Virus record (IMG/VR): IMGVR_UViG_3300008050_008966
Location: 1 to 64,000 of that record
Reading direction: 5' to 3' (one strand)
Length of the DNA stretch: 64,000 nucleotides
Source: a virus
Positions 43,455-55,900 of this stretch are shown in pieces. The notes beneath the pieces are model-generated. The model was not told the origin of the DNA. It made no database searches and saw nothing but the letters and a program-made list of their open reading frames with translations. Position 1 is the stretch's first letter, and every line of letters starts with the position of its first letter. A program made the translations under genes and the position numbers.

Positions 43455-45260
43455 ATGGCCGACACAAAAATTAAAGAATTAGCTATAAATTATACTGCTC
43501 GTAATTTTTCATCAATCAAAGATGAACTAGTAAATTACACAAAAAGATATTACCCAAGTACATTCAAAGACTTTAGCGAGGCCTCGTTTGGTGCTTTGAT
43601 GCTAGATATGGTTTCGTATGTTGGTGATGTTCTCTCATTTTATTTGGACTATCAAGCAAATGAAAGTTTTTTACATACTGCTATAGAATATAACAATATT
43701 ATTAAATTAAGTCGTCAGCTGGGATATAGATTTGACGCGTCCGGCACTTCTTATGGAAAAGTGAGTCTCTTTGTGTTGGTACCGCCTGCCACAATTGGTG
43801 GCGGACCGGATCCTGCATATATGCCTGTTTTGCGCCGCGGCGCCACATTCACGTCCGCCGCCGGTAATTCATTTATCTTAACAAGTGATGTGAATTTTGC
43901 AGATGCCGGAAATGAAATCGTAGTCGGGCGCGTAAATAATTCTAATGGCGCACCTCTTGAATATGCTGTGAAAGCCAAAGGAACAGTTATTTCGGGAGAA
44001 TATAAGACTGTGCAATTCGACATTGGCCAATTTAAAAAATTTCGAAAACTAGAGCTACCAGACGGCGCCAGTGTTGCCGAAGTCATTTCTGTTTTTGATT
44101 CAAACGGAAATGCTTATATTAATGTTGATTACTTGACTCAAGATATAGTTTACAGAGAGATTGTTAATCCCTCAAAGGAACAAAGGGCCCTGGCCCCGTC
44201 GATAATGAAGCCAATTGTTGTACCGCGTAGATTTGTAGTAGAAAAGAGCGCAACTCAAACTATACTAGTGTTTGGTCATGGTTCTGAATCTGATATTTCG
44301 CTAGATTCTATTGCCGAGCCAAATAAAACAATTTTAAATTTGCATGGCCGCGACTTTGTTACAGATAGAAGCTTTGATCCAACAAACTTGATTAGTTCTG
44401 ATAAATTAGGAGTTGGCCCTTCAGATACAACGTTAACGGTTATTTATAGAACTTCTACCGGCGAATCCGTCAATGCACCAGTTGGAACACTAACCGGTGT
44501 CAAGAATAAAAGATTTGTTTTCGATAACATGTCAAGCTTAAGTACTACCAAAGTATCCACCGTAAGAAGATCCTTGGAAGTACTTAATGAAGATCCGATC
44601 ATCGGAGATCAAATTAATCTTACGACAGATGATATAAAACAAAGAGCATACGGAATGTTTTATTCTCAAAATCGTGCCGTGACAAAACAAGATTATAAAA
44701 CTTTGATATATTCAATGCCTGTTCGTTTTGGTTCAATAGCCAGGTGCGCTATTGTGAAAGATCAAGATTCATTTAAAAGGAATCTTAATTTGTATGTTTT
44801 GTGTTTAAGCACGGGCGGCAATTTGATCCGCGCCAACTCTTCTTTAAAATATAATTTAAAAACATGGTTAAATAGGTATAGAATGATCAATGATACGATT
44901 GATATTTTAGACGGCCATATTGTTAATTTTGGTGTGAATTTTGAAATATTATCGGAGACCGGAACGAATAAAGCAACAATTTTGAATAGATGTCTCGCAA
45001 CACTAGTCCAGAGGTTTTCCAATCGGCCAGATCTGGGAGAATTTTTAGATGTTTCACAAATTTATAAATTATTAAATTCGGTTAAAGGAGTTGCAGATAC
45101 TGTAAATGTTGAAGTTACTCATAAAACTGGAGCAATTTATTCAGATACATTATTTAATTTAGAAGATGCATTTTCAGCAGATAGAAGATATATCACGTTA
45201 CCGTTTAATATGGCTTATGAATTTAAGGTTGGAACAGACTTTTCGGGTGTTATAAGATAA
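43455..45260 (+). CDS. 6: Baseplate wedge subunit gp6 (Baseplate_J type)
   Basis: 601 residues, near the 660 of T4 gp6. The N-terminal DELVNYTKRYYPSTFKDFSEASFGALMLDMVSYVGDVLSFYLDYQANESFL is the conserved opening of gp6-like proteins. The middle carries beta domains, and the C-terminal TDDIKQRAYGMFYSQNRAVTKQDYKTLIYSMP is typical of Baseplate_J proteins. gp6 makes the inner baseplate ring with gp25 and gp53. GTTGAGGAT precedes the ATG. TAATG overlaps the next gene. Confidence 0.9.
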   Translation: MADTKIKELAINYTARNFSSIKDELVNYTKRYYPSTFKDFSEASFGALMLDMVSYVGDVLSFYLDYQANESFLHTAIEYNNIIKLSRQLGYRFDASGTSYGKVSLFVLVPPATIGGGPDPAYMPVLRRGATFTSAAGNSFILTSDVNFADAGNEIVVGRVNNSNGAPLEYAVKAKGTVISGEYKTVQFDIGQFKKFRKLELPDGASVAEVISVFDSNGNAYINVDYLTQDIVYREIVNPSKEQRALAPSIMKPIVVPRRFVVEKSATQTILVFGHGSESDISLDSIAEPNKTILNLHGRDFVTDRSFDPTNLISSDKLGVGPSDTTLTVIYRTSTGESVNAPVGTLTGVKNKRFVFDNMSSLSTTKVSTVRRSLEVLNEDPIIGDQINLTTDDIKQRAYGMFYSQNRAVTKQDYKTLIYSMPVRFGSIARCAIVKDQDSFKRNLNLYVLCLSTGGNLIRANSSLKYNLKTWLNRYRMINDTIDILDGHIVNFGVNFEILSETGTNKATILNRCLATLVQRFSNRPDLGEFLDVSQIYKLLNSVKGVADTVNVEVTHKTGAIYSDTLFNLEDAFSADRRYITLPFNMAYEFKVGTDFSGVIR

Positions 45261-46909
45261 TGGGAATTAAAAGATATATAGCCGATAAAGATAATACAAT
45301 AACAAATGCATTTGAACAAAATTTGACTACCCGAGGCACCGGCTCAAACATGGGCGCCTCTGATGTTTTAGAAGTGTTTTCAATTTATGGACAATCATTT
45401 AACTCTTCTTCGGCCGACGGTCTTAACCAAACTCAAGAATTGTCTAGAATATTAGTACAATTTCCAGTTACTGACATTATAACAGATAGAACAAACAATA
45501 ATATTCCAGCATCTGGAAATGTTGATTTTTATTTACGCCTATACAACGCTAAACATGCTTCAACAGTTCCAAAAGCCATGACTTTGGTAGTTGTGCCGGC
45601 TTCTTCATCTTGGGAAGAAGGCATTGGATTGGATATGGAAAGTTATCTAGACTTGACAAAAGACAAAGAAGGATCAAACTGGATGATGCGCAGCGCTTCT
45701 ACTGCCTGGGCAACAGTTGGTGGTACATACTTAACAGCATCAGCCAACAATGTTTATGGAGACAGAAGACAAACAACAAGCTTTGAAAAAGGAACAGAAG
45801 ATCTAAAATTAGATATAACTGATGTTGTCGAGCGCTGGATCAAAGGAACAGTCGGCGCCGGCGGATTTCCAAATTATGGTTTAGGAATTCATTTAACAGG
45901 TACACAAGAGGCATATTATTCTAGTTCTGCCGGCGGTTTTGCAAATGGCTCTATAATTCAAAATGTTTCTGGCGCCACTCGTTCATATTACACAAAAAAG
46001 TTTTTTGCTCGAACAAGTGAGTTTTTCTTCAAAAGACCGCTAATCGAAGCGCGCTGGGATTCAACGAAACAAGACGATCGTGGAAATACTTTTTATAGCA
46101 GTTCGTTAGCTTCGGCTGCAAATAATTTAAATACAATTTATCTTTATAACTATATTGGCGGCCGTTTACAGAATATTCCTGGCTTAACAGACGCAACTTC
46201 TAAAATATATGTTCAAATATTTTCAGGATCCTCTACTAACACCGCGCCTTCCGGATCAGCTATTACTCTGGTAACAACAACTGATTTTGTATCAACAGCT
46301 GTGCCAACCGTAGTTACAGGCGGATATGTTTCAACGGGAATATATTCAGCATCGTTTGCTTTAACGGCCGCGGCCACGCCATTGACAAAAATATTTGATG
46401 TGTGGTATTTAGACGGCACCAATAAGTTAGGTACTCAAATATTTACCGGCTCTATAAAGCCGAAAAGCCTGCAGGCATCAAATCAAAATGTTGGTAATAG
46501 CTACGTAGCTAATATCTCAAATCTCAAGCCTTCTTACAGTAATGAAGAAAAGGTCAGGCTTAGGGTGATTACACGTCTTAAAAATTGGAATCCTACAATA
46601 TATTCCAAAGCAACTGCCAAGGTTGAGAGTGCTAATATAAGTGATATGTATTACAAAGTTATTCGCGTTTTCGATGATTATAATATAATTTCATATGGAA
46701 CGGGTGCAGTTGCTCCACAAAGTATTGGAAATGCTCAATCTTATACGCGTTTATCGTACGATGTTTCTGGATCTTATTTTGACGTCGATATGTCTTTATT
46801 GGAATCGGGATATATGTACGGCATAAAGCTGGCTTATTACCAAAATTTGGGATATAAAGAATTTAATCGAGTTTTCAACTTTAGGGTTGACAAAGATCAG
46901 GATAATTAA
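45260..46909 (+). CDS. Tail/baseplate protein with DNRLRE-like beta domain
   Basis: 549 residues. Residues about 75-235 show the DNRLRE/CBM96 pattern: VDFYLRLYNAKHA, TLVVVPASSSWEEG, DLKLDITDVVERWIKG and YGLGIHLTG. The second half has immunoglobulin-like strands with Ser/Thr/Gly richness (GGYVSTGIYSASFALT). Such domains build phage fibres or peripheral baseplate parts. It overlaps the gp6 stop by one base. The role within the wedge is inferred from order. Confidence 0.65.
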   Translation: MGIKRYIADKDNTITNAFEQNLTTRGTGSNMGASDVLEVFSIYGQSFNSSSADGLNQTQELSRILVQFPVTDIITDRTNNNIPASGNVDFYLRLYNAKHASTVPKAMTLVVVPASSSWEEGIGLDMESYLDLTKDKEGSNWMMRSASTAWATVGGTYLTASANNVYGDRRQTTSFEKGTEDLKLDITDVVERWIKGTVGAGGFPNYGLGIHLTGTQEAYYSSSAGGFANGSIIQNVSGATRSYYTKKFFARTSEFFFKRPLIEARWDSTKQDDRGNTFYSSSLASAANNLNTIYLYNYIGGRLQNIPGLTDATSKIYVQIFSGSSTNTAPSGSAITLVTTTDFVSTAVPTVVTGGYVSTGIYSASFALTAAATPLTKIFDVWYLDGTNKLGTQIFTGSIKPKSLQASNQNVGNSYVANISNLKPSYSNEEKVRLRVITRLKNWNPTIYSKATAKVESANISDMYYKVIRVFDDYNIISYGTGAVAPQSIGNAQSYTRLSYDVSGSYFDVDMSLLESGYMYGIKLAYYQNLGYKEFNRVFNFRVDKDQDN

Positions 46910-46918
46910 TTTTTTTAG

Positions 46919-49900
46919 ATGGATAAAGACTTCAAAAATATTGTGGTAGACCCGGCCGCTATGGCGGCAGCTGCAAAGTTTTTTGCTAAAAATAGTATTT
47001 TAAGCAGCAGCACAACGGCATCTTTCACTAAAGATATAGAATCAGGCCACTTTCTTGAGGCATATAAACAGATGGAGGATCGATTTGTACCACAAATAGA
47101 TTTTTCAACTGCTTCTAATTTTGCAAAGTTTGGATCTGCAACAAAATATTATGAAGATGCATATATTAGAATCTATAATCAATATCCGTATGATGGATCA
47201 CAAAAAGAAAAAGTATTGTGGGATCTTTCGTCAACTTACATAGACAAATACATTTTTGAAAATGTATATCCGAGAACTAATGGATATATTACAATGGGGG
47301 CGGTTCAAACACCGAGCGCTGGTACCCATACTACGCCCGGTAGAGTATACAATTCTACCGATAAAGAATATATTTTCTTTAAGGGTGGTCCAAACGCCGA
47401 CCCGCGAGAAGACTACAAATCAGAAATAGTCCCAGGACAATCGATTAAAGGCTTGTCTAAGGCTAATGTATATAACACCGCAAGTTTTAGAGAATCTAAT
47501 CTAAAAATAGATCTTTATTATGGAAATACAGTAGAATTTTGGCTTAAGAAAAATCAATGGGTAGATTATCATTCTGATTTAACTGGTAGCGCACATGGAA
47601 CTACTGAATATATTTTTGATCTATGGAACAGCGCAAGTGTAGATAGTTCCGGATCCGGCGGTAACTATGGCAGATTTTCCATTTATATTAATAGCGCAGC
47701 AAAAGGAACAATGTATGCCTTGGTTCAATCCGGATCCGCAGCTGCTAAATATTGGCCCCCATCGCTCGGCGGCGAAGGCGGCTTTGATACTGGGCTGACT
47801 GATATTGCTGATGGCAGCTGGCACCATTATGCGTTGACAACACAGAATAGTGGTACATTTAATAAAACCAAATTTTATGTCGATGGTAAATTAACTAGCC
47901 AAAACAGTGCATCGAGTGCAGAAATTTCTGCGGTAAGCGGCGCTTACGTTGCAACAATCGGATCACAAGTTAGAAGGGCCGGCCTAGATTCAAATGGCGG
48001 ATTAGGCTGGGGTAAAATCAGTGGCTCAATTGATGAATTTAGATTTTGGAAAACCGCCAGAAATGCTAAAGAAATTGGTCGTTTTTATATTGACCAAATA
48101 AATGGAGGTACCAATACTGATGCTGCAAATACTAAACTGGGTGTTTATTATAAATTTAATGAAGGCATAACTCAAACCTCTTCCGCGGATGCAACAGTAT
48201 TAGATTATTCTGGCAGGATTAGTAACGGTGCGTGGACGGGATATGATTCTAATACCGGACGTTCCACGGGATCAGCAATTGTTATATCTGGTAAGGCGAC
48301 TAAAGAATTTAGAGATCCGATTGTTTATCCGCTGCATCCGTTGGTTAAATCAACGTTGGCAGATTTAAAGATTAAGGGAGATATGCATGATTATACTAAT
48401 TCAACTTCTTTAATCAACAGTCTTCCTTCTTGGATTGTTGAAGATGATCTTACCGACGGCCCGGGCGAATTACATAAATTAATTCAAATTTTATCCAGTT
48501 ATTTAGATACTTTATATCTTCAGATAGAAGCGCTTCCAACAATTAAAAATATTGATTATGCCAGCAGCAGCGCGAAGCCTCATTTTTTCAACAACAGGCT
48601 GTTGGTTGATTACGGCTTTGATGTCGACGAAATTTTAACAGATATTGATTTGTTCGCATATGCGAATACACGCGATGATGATCGCCTATTCGAACAAAAA
48701 TTATACAATATAAAAAATCAAATTTATAAAAATATATATAATAACTTAATTCACATCTATAAGACAAAGGGCACAGAAAAATCATTTAATAATTTGATGC
48801 GAGCCATTGGCATTGATCAAGAATTGGTGCGCCTCAACATGTATGGTTTGGGCATTAACTGGAGAGCACAAACAAATACAAGGATGATTTCGTCGAAATC
48901 TAAATGCATTGATTATTATAATAATAATTCAGCTACCGTATATGGGTGGAGTGGCTCTGCGCCGGCATCTAATAGTTATATTTCTGGAAGTAATGACGTA
49001 TCTTCGGGTATTGATAAATATGCCCCTATAACAGTAGAAAGTGAGATTATATTTCCAAAATATTTACCTCTCGATAGTCCTCATTATAAGGAATATGCAT
49101 ATCATACTTCATCGCTTTTTGGCATGCATTCCGCCAGATCTGCAGCTACGTCTCCTGCTGCCTCTTCAGCGACAGATATGACTTGGGCTTCTGGAGATTC
49201 AGGCTCATTTCAGGTCTTTGCTATTCGAAAACAACTTCAGGTTTTGGATGAAGATCCAGAAGTATATTTTATGCTTACTGGTAGCGCATTTGGAGCTGTA
49301 ACATCTTCTGTTTTTAAGAATGTTTATGATAATTCCAAATGGAATTTTGCAGTTCGTCTTAAACACAAAGATTATCCGCAAGCTGATTTTGTTAGCGGCT
49401 CTACTGAAGTTGTCCAAGCAACAGCAGAACTTTATGGTGTACAAACTATTATGGATTCTATCCAAAATGAATTTGTTATAACAGCATCTTTTTCTTCTAC
49501 TGCTGGAAATAGATTGTTTGCCGCACCCAAAAGAGTATACTGTGGTTCACACTATACAAACTTTACTGGCGCCCTACTACAGAGATCCGACGTTTTTGTA
49601 TCACATTTGAGATTCTGGGAGACATATTTAAATAATGATGTTATGAGGGCACATTCTAAATTTGATAGCTCTTATGGAACAGACTTCCCCTATAGAAATA
49701 CATATTTATTTGAAGGTAAGAAAACAACCGGTTTAGCAAAAAGCGAAATGCCACGAATGTCTTCATTGGTTTTAAATTGGGATTTTGTCCAAGTCACGGC
49801 CAGTGACGCGTCGGGCCGCTTTGCAGTATCAGATTTTTCTAGTGGTTCTAATAGTTTAGCAGATTATAAACTTTCTAACATTGTACAAAGACAACATCTT

Positions 49901-52900
49901 GCTCGCGGAGATTTCTTTACGGCGGATTCATCAGATGTCGTTGAGCGAAAATATTTTCCTTCTTCAAAGTTGGTGCCGTTTGATCAAATTAATTCATCAG
50001 ATATGGTCAATATTGTTGATTTTGAAGAAGAAATTTTTACTAGAGAATCTAGACCAATTGAATACTTCTTTTCATTTGAGAAGAGTATGTATGCAAATAT
50101 TTCTGATGAGATACTTAATTTGTTTGCAACGATTAAAGATTTTCACAATTTAATTGGAAATCCAGTTAATAGATATCGAAAAAGCTATAAAGAAATGGAA
50201 AAGATTCGAGAAGTCTTTTTTAGAAGAATTGGAAATACGCCAGATTTAGATAAATTTATTCGATATTATAAATGGATTGATGGATCGATATCGGATATGT
50301 TAATGAATTTGGCTCCTGCAACAGCTAATTTCCCCAATCGTGTTTATACAGTAATCGAAAGTCATGTTCTAGAGCGAAACAAAATAGAAACAAAATATCC
50401 AGTATTGGAATTAAATCAACCGGAGCCCGATAGTCATATTAAGGCAATTAATGAATTGTTATATAATTGGAAACACGGGCATTTCCCCAATTCAGGCCTT
50501 CAAGCAGATAATTGCTTATATTGGAAAGATCGCGCCGAAAGAACTGGCAGCGTTATAACCTCTGGTGATTCCGCGGTCGACAGCCAAAGACAAACTATCA
50601 AGCGTTTTGCAAACTCTGTTGTATCTGGATCAACATACGTTTTAAGAAAACTTACACGACCATATCGATTTGCTGTTGACCGATCAGAAGACTTTAAGAT
50701 TGATAACATCAAATTAAATTTTGCAAAAACAGAATTAGATCGAAGCAACAGAACTGAAAATATCGTTCTTCAAAACATAGAACCTTATAAAGATTGTAAT
50801 GATGATAAGGCTTTGATATCTAAAAGAAAAGTAGATTTTCAAGCAAATGTCAATGGCCGATTCTTAAAAGGAAGAACAGTTGCTCCATTCACGATATTTT
50901 CATCTTCGGTTAGCACTGGGTATAAATCACAATTAAGTACTTTTGGAGATGAGGTTGCTATTAATGATAATCATCGCGATGTTTATGGCGCCGAAACACA
51001 AGAACCCATTCAGGGCCCGTTTAGCAAAATTCATGTTGGAGGCAAAAAATCAAGAAAAGTTGCCCCATTCACAACAACTGATCGTATCGAAGAATATGAT
51101 TTAACTGTTAATTCTTCAAACTTAACTCTGTCTCAACGCGCCCACGCAGATGCAAAATCAAAATATTTCTTAGATGAAATAGCAAAGCGTCCGGTCGTCA
51201 TAAAAAATATCAAAACCAGTACGAGTTCTTTGTATTTGGGAAACTATACCAAAGAATATCAAATGGTTCAAACAGTCGGGGCTAATACACAAAAAGGGTG
51301 GCTTAAAGATAATTTCGCCAACTTTACACAGACAACGCCAGAAGTATTAAATCTTACTGGGAATCTTAATTTCAATATGTACGCCAGAACTGGATCTTCA
51401 TTGCAAAGTGTCACCATCGCTGATCGTTTTTCTGGTCCAGGATCCCCAGAGGCAATGTCTCCAGGCTATCTTGATCCCGCCTCAAATACTTTTTCTGTCT
51501 ATAACAGTATAAATTACCGCAATATAACCGTTCGCTTACCGAGAACCAACATACAGCGAACTGGCTCTTCCGGAGTGCAGCCAGCATCGCAATATCAATT
51601 TAGACCATTTGGCGGAAATCCGAATCAATCACTTCGAACTTTGAGAACGACAGTTCCTTTAAATTCACTTTGGCGTAATTTTATGGCCCCCGGCCAGGGC
51701 GCAGGCCTCGACGGCCGTCTGACACCACAGGGTTCTTTCGATGTTACTGCCTCTATTCATAAAGTCAATCGTAATATTATCCACAGAGCTAGCTCTTATA
51801 TTTGGTCTGGTGTTCAAATTGCTATCAATGATTACCTTTTTGATAATGGATTTGTTCAACACGCCATACCACAAAGTGACAGACAATATGCTTGGATCAC
51901 AGCTTCATTAAGTAGAAGTTTTGCTGGGCCATGGATAAACGTAAATGCATATGCGGGCGGCTATGGAGGCCGACTCACGGCGCCCTTGGGCTATTCTACC
52001 AAGAAAAATGATATAACTTTTGTTAGCGCGAGTGATTTTGGGACTTTTTATAGCGGCTTCCTCGGCGGCCGCATATTTGGAACTACAACAAAATTCGCCG
52101 CCGGCGCCGGCGCAACGCTACTTCGTACTGATTTTGTTGGTCTTAATTCCAATATATATGAGCCGTTAACGGCAAGTACAAATTTATTGGGGTACCCGCC
52201 CGGGGAAACTGGGTATAAAAATGCGGCGACATCCTGGCGATATAAAGGCACCAGTCCCCAAGGTGCCGTTCTCACCGGCCTCGGCGCCGGCGATGCTCTT
52301 CTAAACGGAATTATTCTCAACCGCCAAGGCCCCTACGGTTGGCCATCTTGGAAACAGATTCGAGGCGGGAATCATCCGATCATGAGAGATCATAGGTCGA
52401 CGAATACTTATAGCACAATTGACAGAGAATTTCCGATCGCCTCGTTATACGGAACTAACAAATATATCCGCGGCAACACCATAGCAAACTTTACGGAATC
52501 AGTTGTTACGAGCAAATTCAGGCCCATTTATATGTCTGTCGTGGCAAATAATTATTTACAAGGCTTGGAGCCTGAAGGTGCCGAAGGAATTCCCCCCTTG
52601 ACAAGCCAAAAGGATTTTAAGTTTACATATGGCAATAGTATGGGATATTTTGCTAATGAAGAAATATTTCCCAAGATTACTTTAACATCGGGTGATTATG
52701 CCAGCATGTATGATGCACGCCGAACGCCACCAGAAGTTTATAATTCTATAACAAAGCTTTATCTTCCCAATAAATTAAAAATACTTAGCCCGGTTAAAGG
52801 CTTCAATTATTTAAAGATGAAAGAAGTTGTTTGGCCTCGCGAGAAAAACACTTTCTTGAATAGAACAAGAGCAAGAAATAATTATTCAGAAAGTTCTGGG

Positions 52901-55900
52901 CTTGGCTCAAATGGATATGATCGAATTTCACATAGAACATTCTGGAGAGATAATCTTTCCGATCGTCTAGCAAGAACAAATGGGCAGGCCTTAAATTCTC
53001 AAGGAAGCATAATTTCAATAGGCCCTAGGTATCCCCGTGGCTGCGGCACCGTGAGAAGTGAGGGCGCAGCCGGCTGGCTGTCAGTCTGGCCGCTCGATGG
53101 CCGCTACACCGGTTCTATTAATACACTGACTGCATTAGGCAACCAATGCACCTCGGGCAAAGGCTATTCGACCATCAACCCCGGCCTAGGCGCCACCCAC
53201 CTAGAACTTGCGGCATCAGGCAATTGCGGTGCGCTTTATAACGGTGGGCTATATCGATCAAATAGGTTTGCTAGTGTTTTATGGTATAATTTGAATCGTT
53301 TTGTTACTGCTTCTTGTAGATATCATGGTGTAGATTGGAATATGGGCGCTTTTAGTGGTACTCATGACACCACCTGGAACGGATCATCATTTCCTGTATT
53401 CTATCCACAATTGATACAGTTTACAGCATCTTCAAATATTCACTGGACAACAAATATCGATTCTGGTAGAAATCCTTGGTATGACTCTTATGAAGATTAT
53501 TGTGCTGATTTAAGTAAAATTGGAAAAGACTATTCTATAGTTCCAGAATTCAATATATCTGATTATGTGCCTTATTATGTCTCACGTAGTGACTGGGTGG
53601 CATCCCTGCCTAGTGACAGATTGATGATCCAAGGTATTCAAAATTCTGCCAGCGTCAACAAACAATTTTACGATGAATATTCACATTCAGACTTCCTACA
53701 GAATTTTGATATTGTTATAAATGACCACTCAAAGCTCGCAGATATTAAAAAAATTGATATGGTTTGTTATGGCCTTAAAAAACTTTTGCCTTATAATGGC
53801 TTTTACCCTGTTTTACGTACATTGCAAATGGCAACGTTGCTATCACAATCTTATGGTTCAAAAATTTCTGGCGCCGGCAGCACGGCCGACGAAGATGGGG
53901 GGGTATCAAGCTTTCCCTCATTACAAGAAGTACAAGCTATGTCGGCATTTGTGCAACCATTTTTTGCACCTGGCATCATGTATAATACTATTAAATCTGG
54001 CATTGCAGTCGATTGGCCATTATTTACCGGTACGCCTCCGAAAACGACCACCGGCGTCGCAGCGGCCATTGTATGGAAACGAAATCTAAGCTCATCAGCT
54101 AATTTTAGGCTACCTTTCGAAGCTCTATACGATGTACAAAATATGCCAATTGGCTCAGCAACTAGCCATGCGGGCGAAGTCCCAATATACGCTGTTACCA
54201 ATGATCCTAACGTTGGTGCACATTTTAAATGGTCTGGCGAAAAAAATAATGATCTTTACATACGTGCTATGAATAATTTTTTGGCCGAGACTGTAAACCT
54301 TTTTATTCACAAAGGCGAATTAACCTCTTTCACTTCAAGGCCGATGAAAGAGGTTAATTTTTCTGAGGGGGTGACATATGCTATGTCAATTGATCTTGAA
54401 AAATCAGCTGATTTTCTAATGACTGAGGGCGCCTCTGCAGATTCTGTTGTAGCCAGCGATTTGTTCAAAGGCAAGCTTGCGGCTTCGCGCTCATACGGTT
54501 TTCAGGGTACTTCGCATAGGGGAGTTATATATGGCCCCCCAACGAGATTTTTCAAGGTCACTGCCTCCGGCGCCGGCGGACTGTATGGGGTACTAGCATA
54601 TGATGGGTGGGGCTATTGCGAGGCTAACGATCCGGCATACGCTCCATATACTCCACCATATTTTTATGGAAAATCTACGGTTAACTTGTCGTACAAAAAC
54701 ACAGTCGACGATACTCCGACGCCATCATTAGCAACAATTCTTAATAATATTACAGCTTCTTATTCGAATGATTTAAGTAATATACCTACCGGCTCACATT
54801 ATACTTCATCTACATCCGGAGCCCCATGGCGAACTATGATTAGTTCTTCACAGCCGGCTATTCAATCAATGATGCAAATTTCATCTTCATTGAATTTATT
54901 CGGGAGAAAAAATGAAATGTTGCAACAAGTTGGACCGGATGGTCAGTTGATAAACATGAGTGATCCGGAAGACCCATCAAGCTACGAGCGCTGGGTTATT
55001 TCAACCAAATTTGAATGCCCTGTTTTGAATTTTAATCATTATACGGATGACACAAAGGCAAGAGGAATGTGGAATGGTTATGGAAATATTCCAAATTATT
55101 CATCTGAGGGGATTAGTATTACCCTAAGAGAGACAGACCCCTCAGTATTATTTGGCGCCGCCCACAATATAACAACTGGCTCATTATTGGAACAATTGTT
55201 CAAACAGGGTGGTTCTTCGAATAGAAAGCCTGTTGGACAATTACCAAATGATTATGAAAAATCAATTTCTGAATGTATTGTAGCAATACCATTTTTTGCC
55301 GGCGGCGGTGGCCCTGATAATAATGCTATTGCACAAGATTTTAATTGTGTATATTCAGAAGATGATGATAAACATTTTTTCAGGGCCGCCCACTCTCCGC
55401 AACATGCTGGCGACCCCGGGGCTGAAAAGCCATCATTAAAGAACTTAAGAGAAAAGATGAAGAAATTTGTTTTTCCACCAAAATATGATTTCGAGAATAG
55501 TGAAACCCTTTTACCTCCATTCGTGATGTATACGTTCGAGTTTACACATCGATTTACACGGCAGGAGTTAGCAAATATTTGGCAGGGCGTTATGCCCGAT
55601 ATATCGATGAAAGTGGTACCAGAAACCTCTACACTAAGTATACCGGTTGAACCCGGCGAATTAATGAGTGAATTTTGGTCTAAAATTTCAGATTGGAACA
55701 CTTCCAGGACTCTTGTCACAGATTCTTTGAAGCAGCTGCGATGGATGATCTTCAAAGTGAAGCAGAGGGCAAAAAATGTTTATTCTAATATTACTGCAGA
55801 TATAACAGATAGTCCAAATCCTTATGAAAAGACACCAGATCATGATTATAGCTATAATTGGCCCTATGATTATTGTTCACTCGTAGAGTTAGCAAAAATA

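Noticed and set aside
55252-55755. Reverse-strand open frame of 167 codons in the giant tail gene
   Set aside because: It is a shadow of a continuous 3057-codon forward gene and has no start signals.
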